A DNA stretch of 64,000 nucleotides from Pseudofrancisella aestuarii (GTDB lineage: Bacteria; Pseudomonadota; Gammaproteobacteria; Francisellales; Francisellaceae). The stretch is from assembly GCF_003574475.2 (NCBI RefSeq), contig NZ_QLIS02000001.1, positions 186,001 through 250,000 of the forward strand. The letters run 5' to 3'. This document shows positions 20,134 through 28,725 of this stretch, piece after piece (position 1 is the stretch's first letter; each line of letters starts with the position of its first letter). Made by a program: the position numbers and the translations under genes. Under the pieces are notes generated by a model. The model ran no database searches. It had not been told where the DNA came from and was given only the letters and a program-made list of their open reading frames with translations.

Positions 20134-21111
20134 ATGAAAGAATCTGTTTTAGAACAGTTAAGAAAAGTAACTAAAGTAGTTGCCGATACTGGCGATTTTG
20201 AATTAATAAAAAAATATAAGCCTATAGATGCAACAACAAACCCTAGTTTGATATTAAAAGCTGCTAAAGAAGATAAATATGCTCATATAGTTAAAGAATG
20301 TATAGAGAATGGAAAGTTAAAATCATCAGATTTTAGTTCTCAAGAAACTCTTGTTGAAGATATTTTAATGGATATTGTAGTTGCTTTTGGTGTTGAGATA
20401 TTAAAAGTAATTGATGGTAAAGTTTCTAGTGAGGTTGATGCTAGAGAGTCTTTTAATTCAGCATCAACTATGGCATATGCTAGGAAAATAATAGAGAAAT
20501 ATTCTGAAAAAGGAATATCTAAAGATAGAGTATTAATCAAAATAGCAGCAACATGGGAAGGAATTAAAGCAGCAAAACTTTTAGAGAAAGAAGAAATTAA
20601 TTGTAATTTGACATTAATATTTGATAAGGCTCAAGCCATAGCATGTGCTGAAGCAAAAGTTTATTTAATTTCCCCATTTGTTGGTAGAATTACTGATTGG
20701 CAGATGTCAAATAATAAGCTAGATAGTTTTCCAAAGCCTGAAGATGATGATGGCGTAAATTCTGTAAAAGAAATCTATAACTATTATAAAAATTATGGGT
20801 ACGAAACAATAGTTATGGGAGCTAGCTTTAGAAATGCAGAACAAGTAAAAGCATTAGCTGGATGTGATGCATTAACAATTTCACCAGCTCTTTTAGAAGA
20901 ATTAAGTCAGCATAATAGTGTTTTAGAAGTAAGCCTACATGATAGTGGTAAAGTAGAACAAAAGCCTAAGTATATGACTGAACAAGAATTTAGATGGTTA
21001 CTAAATGAAAGTGCTTTAGCAACACAAAAATTAAGTGAAGGAATCAGGCAATTTGCAAAAGATACAGTTGAATTAGAAAATTTAATAAAAAAAGGATTAA
21101 ATATTTTATAG
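20134..21111 (+). CDS. talA: Transaldolase
   Basis: Transfers dihydroxyacetone units in the non-oxidative pentose phosphate pathway. It is 325 aa from the ATG at 20134, which has AGGG at proper distance; an in-frame ATG at 20128 sits too close to that site. The opening [25 protein letters not shown] is split here as VVADTGDF and DATTNPSL, both classical. The Schiff-base Lys is in [14 protein letters not shown] (about K132), and VDARESFNS is conserved. Three small exported proteins follow closely. Confidence 0.96.
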   Translation: MKESVLEQLRKVTKVVADTGDFELIKKYKPIDATTNPSLILKAAKEDKYAHIVKECIENGKLKSSDFSSQETLVEDILMDIVVAFGVEILKVIDGKVSSEVDARESFNSASTMAYARKIIEKYSEKGISKDRVLIKIAATWEGIKAAKLLEKEEINCNLTLIFDKAQAIACAEAKVYLISPFVGRITDWQMSNNKLDSFPKPEDDDGVNSVKEIYNYYKNYGYETIVMGASFRNAEQVKALAGCDALTISPALLEELSQHNSVLEVSLHDSGKVEQKPKYMTEQEFRWLLNESALATQKLSEGIRQFAKDTVELENLIKKGLNIL

Positions 21112-21122
21112 GGAGTATAACT

Positions 21123-21329
21123 ATGAAAAAAATATTATCAATCACTTTAGTATGTTTAAGTTTAGTGATACCAATTGCGAGTTTTGCAAAAACAAGTAAT
21201 ATTGAACAAGCAAATGAGCAACTTACAAGCAAGAATGAAAAAAGTGCTTACGTTAGTGCTACAGAATCACATAGTGTTGATACGATAAATGCAAATAGAC
21301 ATACTGCGGTTAACTATAAAAGGTATTAA
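21123..21329 (+). CDS. Small exported protein, paralogue 1
   Basis: A 68-aa protein with a clear signal peptide ending Ala-Ser-Phe-Ala. The mature part of about 45 residues is hydrophilic and ends with a segment SATESHSVDTINANRHT that closely resembles the end of the next protein. It starts 12 bases after the transaldolase stop behind GGGAG, so it is likely co-transcribed. No known family recognised. It probably acts in the periplasm or outside the cell. Confidence 0.75.
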   Translation: MKKILSITLVCLSLVIPIASFAKTSNIEQANEQLTSKNEKSAYVSATESHSVDTINANRHTAVNYKRY

Positions 21330-21332
21330 TAT

Positions 21333-21590
21333 ATGAAAAAAGCATTATTAATTATTTTGATTAATTTTATTTTATTTCCTGTTATTAGTTTTGCAGGTTC
21401 AATGGATACTGAAGAGGCTGCTGAACAGGTGAGTGATCAAAATTATTATGATACTGGTAGTGCGGGTGATGCTGTTTATGCACGTCATAAAGATAACTAT
21501 ATGTATGCTAGTGATGCACATAATGTAGACCAAATTAATAATAATTCATTAACAAATCATGATGCTATGAATAGGCATAGAATTAGTTAA
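21333..21590 (+). CDS. Small exported protein, paralogue 2
   Basis: An 85-aa protein with signal peptide (cleavage near Ser-Phe-Ala-Gly). It shares with its upstream neighbour the pattern E-x-A-x-E-Q near the mature start and the later motif ASDAHNVDQINNNSLT. The mature chain is rich in Asp, Tyr, Asn and His. It begins three bases after the previous stop. The pair looks like an old tandem duplication that has diverged. Function unknown. Confidence 0.75.
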   Translation: MKKALLIILINFILFPVISFAGSMDTEEAAEQVSDQNYYDTGSAGDAVYARHKDNYMYASDAHNVDQINNNSLTNHDAMNRHRIS

Positions 21591-21612
21591 TTAGAGAATT
21601 AAAGGAAAACTA

Positions 21613-22161
21613 ATGAAAAAGTTACTAACAATTATGCTTATAAGCGTTCTTCCTGCTTTAGGTTTTTCGGCTTCTGATATTGATCAACAAAGTCAAGCTT
21701 CTAGCAATAATATACAAAGACAATTACAGCAACGAGGAAATTTGATTCCACCACCAAATAGAGACAATTCTCAAGTTCAAAACTTTGGAAGGTTTAATAG
21801 TAATCAAAATCAAAGAGATAATACTGCTCCTGCAACTAATGAAAATAATTCTCAAACTCAAAATTCTCAAAGGAATGATCCTAGAATGCAAAGACAGCAA
21901 ATGAGAAATCCTGGAATGAGACAAGGTTTTAATCCTAATGCTTCGGTAGTTACTCCAGAAGAAAGACTAAATGGACGGTCAGAAACTACAGATCAAGGAG
22001 CAAGAGCTAGTATAAGTAGACCTCAGCCTCAAGTTCATAAAGATGTTCCTATGAATAGCGAAACACAGTCTAAGAACTCTGTTAGAAAAATTCAAAGTAG
22101 AAATCAAGCAATGGCAACTAATGATAGAGCCGTAGATAATAATATTCAATCTCGTAGATAA
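21613..22161 (+). CDS. Exported Gln/Asn/Arg-rich low-complexity protein
   Basis: A 182-aa protein with a signal peptide (about 1-18, ending Leu-Gly-Phe-Ser-Ala). The rest has almost no hydrophobic core and is dominated by Gln, Asn, Arg, Ser and Pro. It looks intrinsically disordered. Ribosome-binding site AAAGGAAAA precedes the ATG. It is the last of a run of three exported genes after transaldolase. No family recognised. Confidence 0.7.
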   Translation: MKKLLTIMLISVLPALGFSASDIDQQSQASSNNIQRQLQQRGNLIPPPNRDNSQVQNFGRFNSNQNQRDNTAPATNENNSQTQNSQRNDPRMQRQQMRNPGMRQGFNPNASVVTPEERLNGRSETTDQGARASISRPQPQVHKDVPMNSETQSKNSVRKIQSRNQAMATNDRAVDNNIQSRR

Positions 22162-22180
22162 ACTATATATTTACTCTAAT

Positions 22181-22211
22181 CTTACCAAGCAGATATGCTA
22201 TGATTGGTAAG
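22181..22211 (+). terminator. Stem-loop downstream of the exported-protein genes
   Basis: CTTACCAA (22181-22188) pairs perfectly with TTGGTAAG (22204-22211), and an inner GCA/TGC pair can extend it. There is no strong T-run after it, so it may be a factor-assisted terminator, an RNA-processing site or an operator for the next gene. Confidence 0.35.
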
Positions 22212-22250
22212 TCAAAATAGTTTCTATTTATTATTTAAGGGTTATTAAAT

Positions 22251-22955
22251 ATGAAAAAAAGTTTGATTTTAATGTTAATGTTATCATCAGTTTCATTTAC
22301 TTCAGTTCTTGCAGAAGAGTGTCATCCAGAAGTTGATGAGACACATCATAATTATATGATTGGCTATGGAAGTCTTATGGATGATGAAACTAGAAAATTA
22401 ACAACACCAAGTGCTATAGATGTGTATCCAATAATAGTTAATAATTTTAAAAGAACTTGGGGTATTAGTGGTGGAAATTATAAAACTATTTATCTACTTT
22501 CAGTTCCAGCAAAAGGCTATAAACTTAATGCTGTTTATTATCCTATAAGTGGTCAAGATATTAAAACCACAGATGATTGGGAACCAGGATATTGTAGATA
22601 TAGAGTGCCAGAAACTGATATAAAAGCTGTGGGACTTGGAAAACTACCTGAAGGTGCTTACTGGATATATGCTAAGCAACCAGAAGATATACAAAAACCG
22701 ACAAAAGATCATCCTATTTCACAATCATATGTTGATATTTTCTTAAGAGGGTGTTTACAGGTAGAAAATCGTTATCAGATAAAAGATTTTGCTAAACAAT
22801 GTGTTGATACAACATATTTATGGGATCAAAATGCTTGGGTGAATGATAGACTCTATCCTCGTACTATACAGGTAACTAAAGATGGAGCTGTAGCAGAAAA
22901 AATAGATACATTGCTGTCAGAAAAATTTGATTATTATTTTAATCTTCCATTCTAG
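22251..22955 (+). CDS. Exported gamma-glutamylcyclotransferase-like protein
   Basis: A 234-aa protein with signal peptide (cleavage near Val-Leu-Ala-Glu). The mature N terminus has the GGCT-fold signature YMIGYGSLM (about residues 35-43) and the later segment PEGAYWIYA. GGCT enzymes release 5-oxoproline from gamma-glutamyl amino acids or glutathione. Export is unusual for this fold. At least four Cys residues in the mature chain suggest disulfides. Activity is inferred from fold only. Confidence 0.7.
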   Translation: MKKSLILMLMLSSVSFTSVLAEECHPEVDETHHNYMIGYGSLMDDETRKLTTPSAIDVYPIIVNNFKRTWGISGGNYKTIYLLSVPAKGYKLNAVYYPISGQDIKTTDDWEPGYCRYRVPETDIKAVGLGKLPEGAYWIYAKQPEDIQKPTKDHPISQSYVDIFLRGCLQVENRYQIKDFAKQCVDTTYLWDQNAWVNDRLYPRTIQVTKDGAVAEKIDTLLSEKFDYYFNLPF

Positions 22956-22960
22956 TAAAT

Positions 22961-23560
22961 ATGCTTATAATAATTTTAATCCTACTATTTTTAGTTTTTC
23001 TTATTTTTATTTATATAGCTTCAAATTTTTTAACGAATAAATACAAAAGATTAGATGATGAAACTATAAAAAATAATCAAGCCATAATCTTACTTGGTTC
23101 TGGATTAGTCAAGATTGATGGAAAAGTGCTTTTAAATAATAGAGCATATTCTAGAGTGCTAGAGGCTTGTAGAATATATTTCCTTGCGAAGCAATGTGGT
23201 ATACATTATAAAATAATTGCTTCTGGTGGAGATATTCATAATTTTGGAATATCTGAGGCTGAGGCATATTCTGATATCATGTTAAATTTAGGGGTTGATA
23301 AACAAGATATTTTTTTAGAAAGAAATAGCTTAAATACTTTTGGTAATGCTAAGTTTACTAAAGAAATAGTCAAAGAATTAGCTTTTGATAAATATTTACT
23401 TGTAACATCATCTTTACATATGAAGAGAGCGGAGAGAATATTTACTAATATGGGAATAAAAATTATTCCTGCTATTTCTGATACACCTTCAAAAGATCCT
23501 ATAGTAGTTACTCATGAAACACTAGGTATAGTTAGGAGTTATCTGTATAACTATAATTAA
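22961..23560 (+). CDS. DUF218/YdcF-ElyC-type membrane protein
   Basis: A 199-aa protein with one N-terminal membrane helix (about 2-24) and a DUF218 domain: IILLGSGLV near 44, IASGG near 85, NTFGNAKF near 126 and the late SSLHMKRA. E. coli relatives include YdcF and the envelope protein ElyC/SanA. The domain likely faces the periplasm. It begins five bases after the GGCT-like gene and is probably co-transcribed. Confidence 0.82.
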   Translation: MLIIILILLFLVFLIFIYIASNFLTNKYKRLDDETIKNNQAIILLGSGLVKIDGKVLLNNRAYSRVLEACRIYFLAKQCGIHYKIIASGGDIHNFGISEAEAYSDIMLNLGVDKQDIFLERNSLNTFGNAKFTKEIVKELAFDKYLLVTSSLHMKRAERIFTNMGIKIIPAISDTPSKDPIVVTHETLGIVRSYLYNYN

Positions 23561-23563
23561 AAT

Positions 23564-24142
23564 ATGATGATAAAAATATTTTTAGATAATAACGTTTTTG
23601 ATTTTCTCTTTGAAAAAAATATAGATATATCAAAAGAATTCCCAATAGATAAATTTATTATATGTATACCAAGAGAAATAAAATTTGAGAGTGAACATAT
23701 TAAATTACAAGAAAAAAATGATTTTGTTAGGCAACTAATAGATAAAGAAATAGTCCAAATACATACTTACTTTGGTTATTATGATGATAGACATTTCGAA
23801 GATAAACAAAGAATTGGTGGCTATGATGAAGGTGAATATATGTGTGTTGAGGAGGGGATTTTCCTAAATGAATTAGTAGTAAGTTTTTTAGATGAAAGCT
23901 CTAAACACATAAAGCACAATTTATATAAACAAGAAGGTGATATTGCACTAGCTGTAAGAAGTGTAATGAATATAGTTATAAGTAATGATGTAAAAGAGGG
24001 AAAAAGTAAAAAGAAAGGCCCATTGAATCTAGCTTTTGATAAAGGTTACAGAGTCGTATTTTTAAATGGCTTTGTAGAAGGGATGAGCTTAAATAATTAT
24101 ATTAAAGAACAGTTGTTGTCTAGAGATTTACAGGCTTGGTAG
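23564..24142 (+). CDS. Hypothetical protein, possibly PIN-like
   Basis: A 192-aa cytoplasmic protein. The start KIFLDNNVFDFL resembles the first acidic motif of PIN nucleases (LDTNVL). A middle segment EGDIALAVRSV and a late VVFLNG strand would fit the remaining PIN layout. The likeness is weak and no antitoxin partner is next to it. It follows the DUF218 gene by three bases, so an operon is likely. Confidence 0.55.
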   Translation: MMIKIFLDNNVFDFLFEKNIDISKEFPIDKFIICIPREIKFESEHIKLQEKNDFVRQLIDKEIVQIHTYFGYYDDRHFEDKQRIGGYDEGEYMCVEEGIFLNELVVSFLDESSKHIKHNLYKQEGDIALAVRSVMNIVISNDVKEGKSKKKGPLNLAFDKGYRVVFLNGFVEGMSLNNYIKEQLLSRDLQAW

Positions 24143-24241
24143 TTAGTATCAAAAGTAAACTTTACATAAGCGCAGTAAATATTATAAAATCAACTAGCGT
24201 AGAAAAACATCTATGTTATAAAATTCAAAAAAGGTTTCTTT

Positions 24242-24991
24242 ATGAGTAATTACCAGTATAAAAACTTTAAGATATTAGAGATAAGTGGTGTAGATACTAA
24301 AAAATTTCTACAAGGGCTTACAACAGCTGATTTAAATATATTATCTGAAAATAATGCTATTTTATTAACGGCTTTTGCTAACTTAAAGGGGCGTATAATT
24401 TCATTATGTTTTGTTAAGTATATTGCTGATGATAAATTATTACTTTCAGTTGAAGAAGGAGTATTAGAAACTTTACAAAATTGGCTTAAAAAATATGGAA
24501 TGTTTTCTAAAGTTAGTTTTTCTATAAATGATGAATATGCTTTATTTTTTACAACGGAAGGATTCTTAAATCATAATATCTTAGCAAGAGATAGCTTTGA
24601 GTCAGATATTAGTTTTGAAGATGTTCAAAAACAAAATATTTTAAATAAATTAGCAATAATCAATAGTCAAAATATAGAGAATTTCTTACCAGCAGAATTA
24701 GAACTAGACAATGTTGAAAATGTAGTTTCTTATTCAAAAGGTTGCTATATGGGGCAAGAAGTGATTGCTAGAATGCATTATAAAGCTAAACTAAAAAAAG
24801 AGTTAGCTGTAGTGAAGTCTAATTCTGATATAGATACTTTAGATTTAAAAGATGAGCAAGGTAAGCCATTAGCAAATGTAGTAAATAAAATATTCGTAGA
24901 AAATCAAAGCTATATGCTAGTGGTCTTTCATAAAGAGGCATTAGAGTCAGAATATAAACTAGAAACTGGTGAAACTATTATCAAATGCTAG
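24242..24991 (+). CDS. ygfZ: YgfZ/GcvT-like folate-binding Fe-S maintenance protein
   Basis: A 249-aa aminomethyltransferase-fold protein with the diagnostic YgfZ motif KGCYMGQE (about residue 163-170, including the conserved Cys). It binds folate and supports Fe-S enzymes. Its 3' end overlaps the start of the rep gene by seven bases. A 99-base gap precedes it with no gene visible. Confidence 0.93.
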   Translation: MSNYQYKNFKILEISGVDTKKFLQGLTTADLNILSENNAILLTAFANLKGRIISLCFVKYIADDKLLLSVEEGVLETLQNWLKKYGMFSKVSFSINDEYALFFTTEGFLNHNILARDSFESDISFEDVQKQNILNKLAIINSQNIENFLPAELELDNVENVVSYSKGCYMGQEVIARMHYKAKLKKELAVVKSNSDIDTLDLKDEQGKPLANVVNKIFVENQSYMLVVFHKEALESEYKLETGETIIKC

Positions 24992-27000
24992 ATGACTTAA
25001 ATCCACAACAGCAAGAGGCTGTAAAGTATATAGGATCTCCATTACTTGTATTAGCAGGAGCTGGAAGTGGAAAGACTAGTGTTATTATTGAGAAGATATC
25101 TTATCTTATAGAGCAATTGCTATATCCCGCGAAAAGTATTTTAGCTGTTACATTTACAAATAAAGCAGCAAAAGAAATGCAGGAAAGAATAAAGGGTAGG
25201 CTTGATAAAGACTTGTGTAAAGGCTTAGTGATTTCAACATTTCATTCATTAGGATTATCAATCTTAAAAAAGCACTATGCTGAATTAGGATATAAAAAGA
25301 GCTTTACTCTTTTTGATAGTACAGATTCTCTTAATCTAATACATGATATTGCTTATGAAGAATTTCAACTACCTAAACAAAATTCAGGCATTATTCAATC
25401 TAAGATTTCATTTTGGAAATCTGCTCTTTTAGCACCTGAAGAGGTTGATGCTAGAGATGATTTAGAGGAACAAGCATTATTTATTTATAAAGAATATCAA
25501 AAGTATTTAAAGTCTTATAATTCTTTTGATTTTGATGATTTGATTTTTCAACCGATACAACTTTTCAAAAATAATGAAAATATCCAAAAATTTTGGACAG
25601 ATAAATTTAGATATATTCTAATTGATGAATACCAAGATACAAATGAATCACAATATCAGTTATTAAAATATCTAACAAAAGGAAAAAACAAGTTTACAGT
25701 TGTTGGAGATGATGATCAGTCTATATATGCTTGGCGAGGATCAAAACCAGAAAACTTAAAGCATTTACAAGAGGATTTCTCTAACTTGAATGTTATTAAG
25801 TTAGAACAAAATTATCGTTCTACAGGTAGAATTCTAAATGTTGCAAATAAGCTTATATCCAATAATAGCCATATTTTTGAGAAGCAATTATGGTCAAATA
25901 AAGGCTATGGAGATCATGTAAAAATTATAAGTCTTATTAATGATGAAGATGAGGCTCAATACATAGCTAGTGATATCTTTTTTGATAGAGTAAAAAGTAC
26001 TTCAAAGAATTCTGATTATGCAGTTCTTATCAGGAGTAATTATCAAGCATTCTTATTAGAAAGGTATATGCAAATGCATAAAATCCCATATACGATAAGT
26101 GGAGGATCCTCCTTTTTCTCTAAGAGTGAAATTAAAGATATTATTTCTTACTTAAGGCTTATAGTAAATCCAGATGATGATCGAGCTTTTCTAAGGGTTA
26201 TTAATACTCCTAAAAGAGAGATCGGTAGCGCAACGATTCATAAATTAGGTGAATATGCGAGTGAACATCATTGTAGCTTTTTCCATACATTATATAATTT
26301 AGGTAATATAGATATTCGTGACTATACTAAGTCTAGTCTTATAAGATTTAAAGAGCTTATTACTTCTACTCAACAGAAAATTATCTCTAGTATTTCAATT
26401 TCTGAATTAAAGAAAATATTAAATAACTTTATAGATGAAATAGCATATAGACAATGGTTAATAGACTCTAGCTCATCAGAAAAGCAGTCTGAATTTAGAT
26501 ACACAAATGTAATTGAGCTTATCAGATGGGTGACTACACAGCTTGAAGATGAATCATATAATGGTTTAGATTCTCTAAATAGCGTACTTAATAAAATGCT
26601 TCTTATAGATATTTTGGATAGAGATACTGAAGATAAAAGTGATAATCAAGTTCAGATTATAACAATGCATGCATCTAAAGGACTAGAATTTAAAAAAGTT
26701 TATATAATGGGTATGGAAGAAGGGATACTTCCTCATCAGCAAAGTATAGAGGATGGTTCTATAGAGGATGAAAGACGATTAGCATATGTAGCTATTACTA
26801 GAGCAAAAGAAAAATTAACAATAACTCTTACTAAATATAGAAAAAAATTTGGTGAAAAAATCATAACACAGCCAAGTAGATTTCTAGAAGAGCTTCCTGA
26901 TACAGACTTGCACTGGGTCGGTGGAGAAAAAGAATGTCCAGAAGCTAGAAAGCAAAATTCAAAGGAAACTATTTCTGCTCTTAAAAATATGTTTTCTTAA
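24985..27000 (+). CDS. rep: ATP-dependent DNA helicase Rep
   Basis: A 671-aa SF1A helicase, close to the 673 aa of E. coli Rep. Motifs are LNPQQQEAV, Walker A AGAGSGKTSV, DEYQDTNESQYQLL, GDDDQSIYAWRG, QIITMHASKGLEFK and DERRLAYVAITRAKEKL. Rep removes proteins ahead of replication forks with 3' to 5' polarity. It is translationally coupled to ygfZ. Confidence 0.92.
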   Translation: MLDDLNPQQQEAVKYIGSPLLVLAGAGSGKTSVIIEKISYLIEQLLYPAKSILAVTFTNKAAKEMQERIKGRLDKDLCKGLVISTFHSLGLSILKKHYAELGYKKSFTLFDSTDSLNLIHDIAYEEFQLPKQNSGIIQSKISFWKSALLAPEEVDARDDLEEQALFIYKEYQKYLKSYNSFDFDDLIFQPIQLFKNNENIQKFWTDKFRYILIDEYQDTNESQYQLLKYLTKGKNKFTVVGDDDQSIYAWRGSKPENLKHLQEDFSNLNVIKLEQNYRSTGRILNVANKLISNNSHIFEKQLWSNKGYGDHVKIISLINDEDEAQYIASDIFFDRVKSTSKNSDYAVLIRSNYQAFLLERYMQMHKIPYTISGGSSFFSKSEIKDIISYLRLIVNPDDDRAFLRVINTPKREIGSATIHKLGEYASEHHCSFFHTLYNLGNIDIRDYTKSSLIRFKELITSTQQKIISSISISELKKILNNFIDEIAYRQWLIDSSSSEKQSEFRYTNVIELIRWVTTQLEDESYNGLDSLNSVLNKMLLIDILDRDTEDKSDNQVQIITMHASKGLEFKKVYIMGMEEGILPHQQSIEDGSIEDERRLAYVAITRAKEKLTITLTKYRKKFGEKIITQPSRFLEELPDTDLHWVGGEKECPEARKQNSKETISALKNMFS

Positions 27001-27042
27001 ATAATTTACTATCAAAATATAAGTTAATAAGGGAGTGTAAGA

Positions 27043-27735
27043 ATGAAAAGATCAGAAATAAATAGGGCGATTCAATACTCAAAAGAACTTTTAAAAAAAT
27101 ATAATATATATTTACCTCCATTTGGTTATTGGGATATGCAAGAATGGCATAGCAATAATAATTTAGGAAAGTTAAATACTATAAAAAAAGTTATGCTTGG
27201 CTGGGATATTACTGATTATGGCAAGGATAGTTTTGATAACTTAGGAGCAGTTCTTTTCACATTAAGAAATGGCTCTCATAGTGATGTAAAACTAGGGACT
27301 CCATATGCTGAAAAACTGATCGTTTTAAAAGATGGGCAGCGTTTACCTCTACATTATCATGCTGATAAAACAGAAGATATTATAAATAGAGCAGGCGGCT
27401 TATTAGGAATAAAACTATATAATTCAGATAGCAAAGGTGAGGTTGATTATCATAGCGATGTAGATATAGAAATGGATGGTGTTTTACACACTCTAAAAGC
27501 TGGTAAAGAAATACTTTTAAAAAATGGTGAAAGTATTACTCTAAGACCTTTTTGTTTTCATATCTTTTATGCAAAAGAGGGTACTGGTGATGTAGTTTGT
27601 GGAGAGGTATCTAGTATTAATGATGATAATATAGACAACTATAATGCTGAAGATGTAGCTAGATTCTCAACGGTTGTTGAGGATGAAGAAATTTTACATC
27701 CTTTATGTAATGAGTATTCTAAGCTTTTTGGTTAA
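27043..27735 (+). CDS. D-lyxose/D-mannose ketol-isomerase
   Basis: A 230-aa cupin of the EcSI type D-lyxose isomerase family. The opening MKRSEINRAIQYSKELL and PPFGYWDMQEW are diagnostic. Metal ligands lie in HYHADKTEDI (about 104-113) and a late His in CFHIFYA. The family interconverts lyxose with xylulose and mannose with fructose. It is followed after six bases by a sugar kinase, so a mannose-to-fructose-6-phosphate route is likely. Confidence 0.87.
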   Translation: MKRSEINRAIQYSKELLKKYNIYLPPFGYWDMQEWHSNNNLGKLNTIKKVMLGWDITDYGKDSFDNLGAVLFTLRNGSHSDVKLGTPYAEKLIVLKDGQRLPLHYHADKTEDIINRAGGLLGIKLYNSDSKGEVDYHSDVDIEMDGVLHTLKAGKEILLKNGESITLRPFCFHIFYAKEGTGDVVCGEVSSINDDNIDNYNAEDVARFSTVVEDEEILHPLCNEYSKLFG

Positions 27736-27741
27736 ACAAAT

Positions 27742-28692
27742 ATGTATGATTTGATAGCGGTAGGAGAGTTGCTGATAGATATTTATCAGCAACTTGATGG
27801 AAGCTTTATTTATAAAGCTGGTGGAGCTCCTTGTAATGCATTAGTAATGGCTACAAACATGGGCTGTAAGACAGCTTTTATAGGTAAAGTTGGTAATGAT
27901 AGTTTTGGTAAATTCTTAATTAAAACAATAGGCTCTAAAGGAATCGATACAAAAGGTGTAATACTGTCTGATGATTATAATACAACTTTAGCATTTGTGA
28001 CGTTAGATGAAAAAAATGATAGGTCTTTTATCTTTTATAGAACACAGACAGCTGATGTTATGTTAGAAAAAGCTGATATTGATTATTCAATTATCAATCA
28101 AACAAAGGTTTTATGTTTTGGATCTTTATCATTTACAACTGATCCCACTAAATCTACAACATTAGATATTCTAGAGACTGCAAAAAAACATAATAAATTA
28201 ATTGCTTATGATGTTAACTATAGACCAACTTTATGGAAAGGTTCTGAAGAGAGTAATATAAAAGAATTAGAACTTGGTTTTAACTATGCCACTATACTTA
28301 AAATGTCTGAAGAAGAGGTTTATTTATTATTTAAATCAAATAACTATGAGCAAGTAGCTAAGAAAATTTTTAAAAAATATACTAATATAAAGCTAGTGCT
28401 TATAAGCCTGGGTGAGGAAGGGGCTTTTTTTGCAACTCAAGACTTTTGTGGCTATGTACCAGCTTTTGAAACTAAAGTAGTTGATACAACTGGAGCAGGC
28501 GATGCGTTTTTAGGTTGTTTGTTAGGACAGATAGTTTCTGAAAGTTTTGATAATATCTCTTTATATAAGCTTAGAGAAGTAATTTTAAAATCTAATGCGG
28601 CAGCTGCTTTAAATATTTCAAAAGTTGGGGCTATAGAATCAATGCCAACAAAAGAAGAAGTTAATCTTTTATATCAAAATCAAGTAAGTTAA
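27742..28692 (+). CDS. PfkB-family sugar kinase, probably fructokinase
   Basis: A 316-aa ribokinase-fold kinase. It has the N-terminal GELLID and KAGGAPCNA motifs and the anion-hole/catalytic-base loop DTTGAGDAFLG near 250. The closest look is bacterial fructokinase. Together with the isomerase just upstream it would phosphorylate the ketose product; a transporter follows 33 bases later. Confidence 0.85.
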   Translation: MYDLIAVGELLIDIYQQLDGSFIYKAGGAPCNALVMATNMGCKTAFIGKVGNDSFGKFLIKTIGSKGIDTKGVILSDDYNTTLAFVTLDEKNDRSFIFYRTQTADVMLEKADIDYSIINQTKVLCFGSLSFTTDPTKSTTLDILETAKKHNKLIAYDVNYRPTLWKGSEESNIKELELGFNYATILKMSEEEVYLLFKSNNYEQVAKKIFKKYTNIKLVLISLGEEGAFFATQDFCGYVPAFETKVVDTTGAGDAFLGCLLGQIVSESFDNISLYKLREVILKSNAAAALNISKVGAIESMPTKEEVNLLYQNQVS

Positions 28693-28725
28693 TATAAAAA
28701 AGTCAAAACTATAAAATTAGAAATA

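Noticed and set aside
23564-24142. Toxin-antitoxin system based on a PIN-like protein
   Set aside because: The PIN likeness is faint and neither neighbour looks like an antitoxin; the gene sits in a plain operon after a DUF218 gene.
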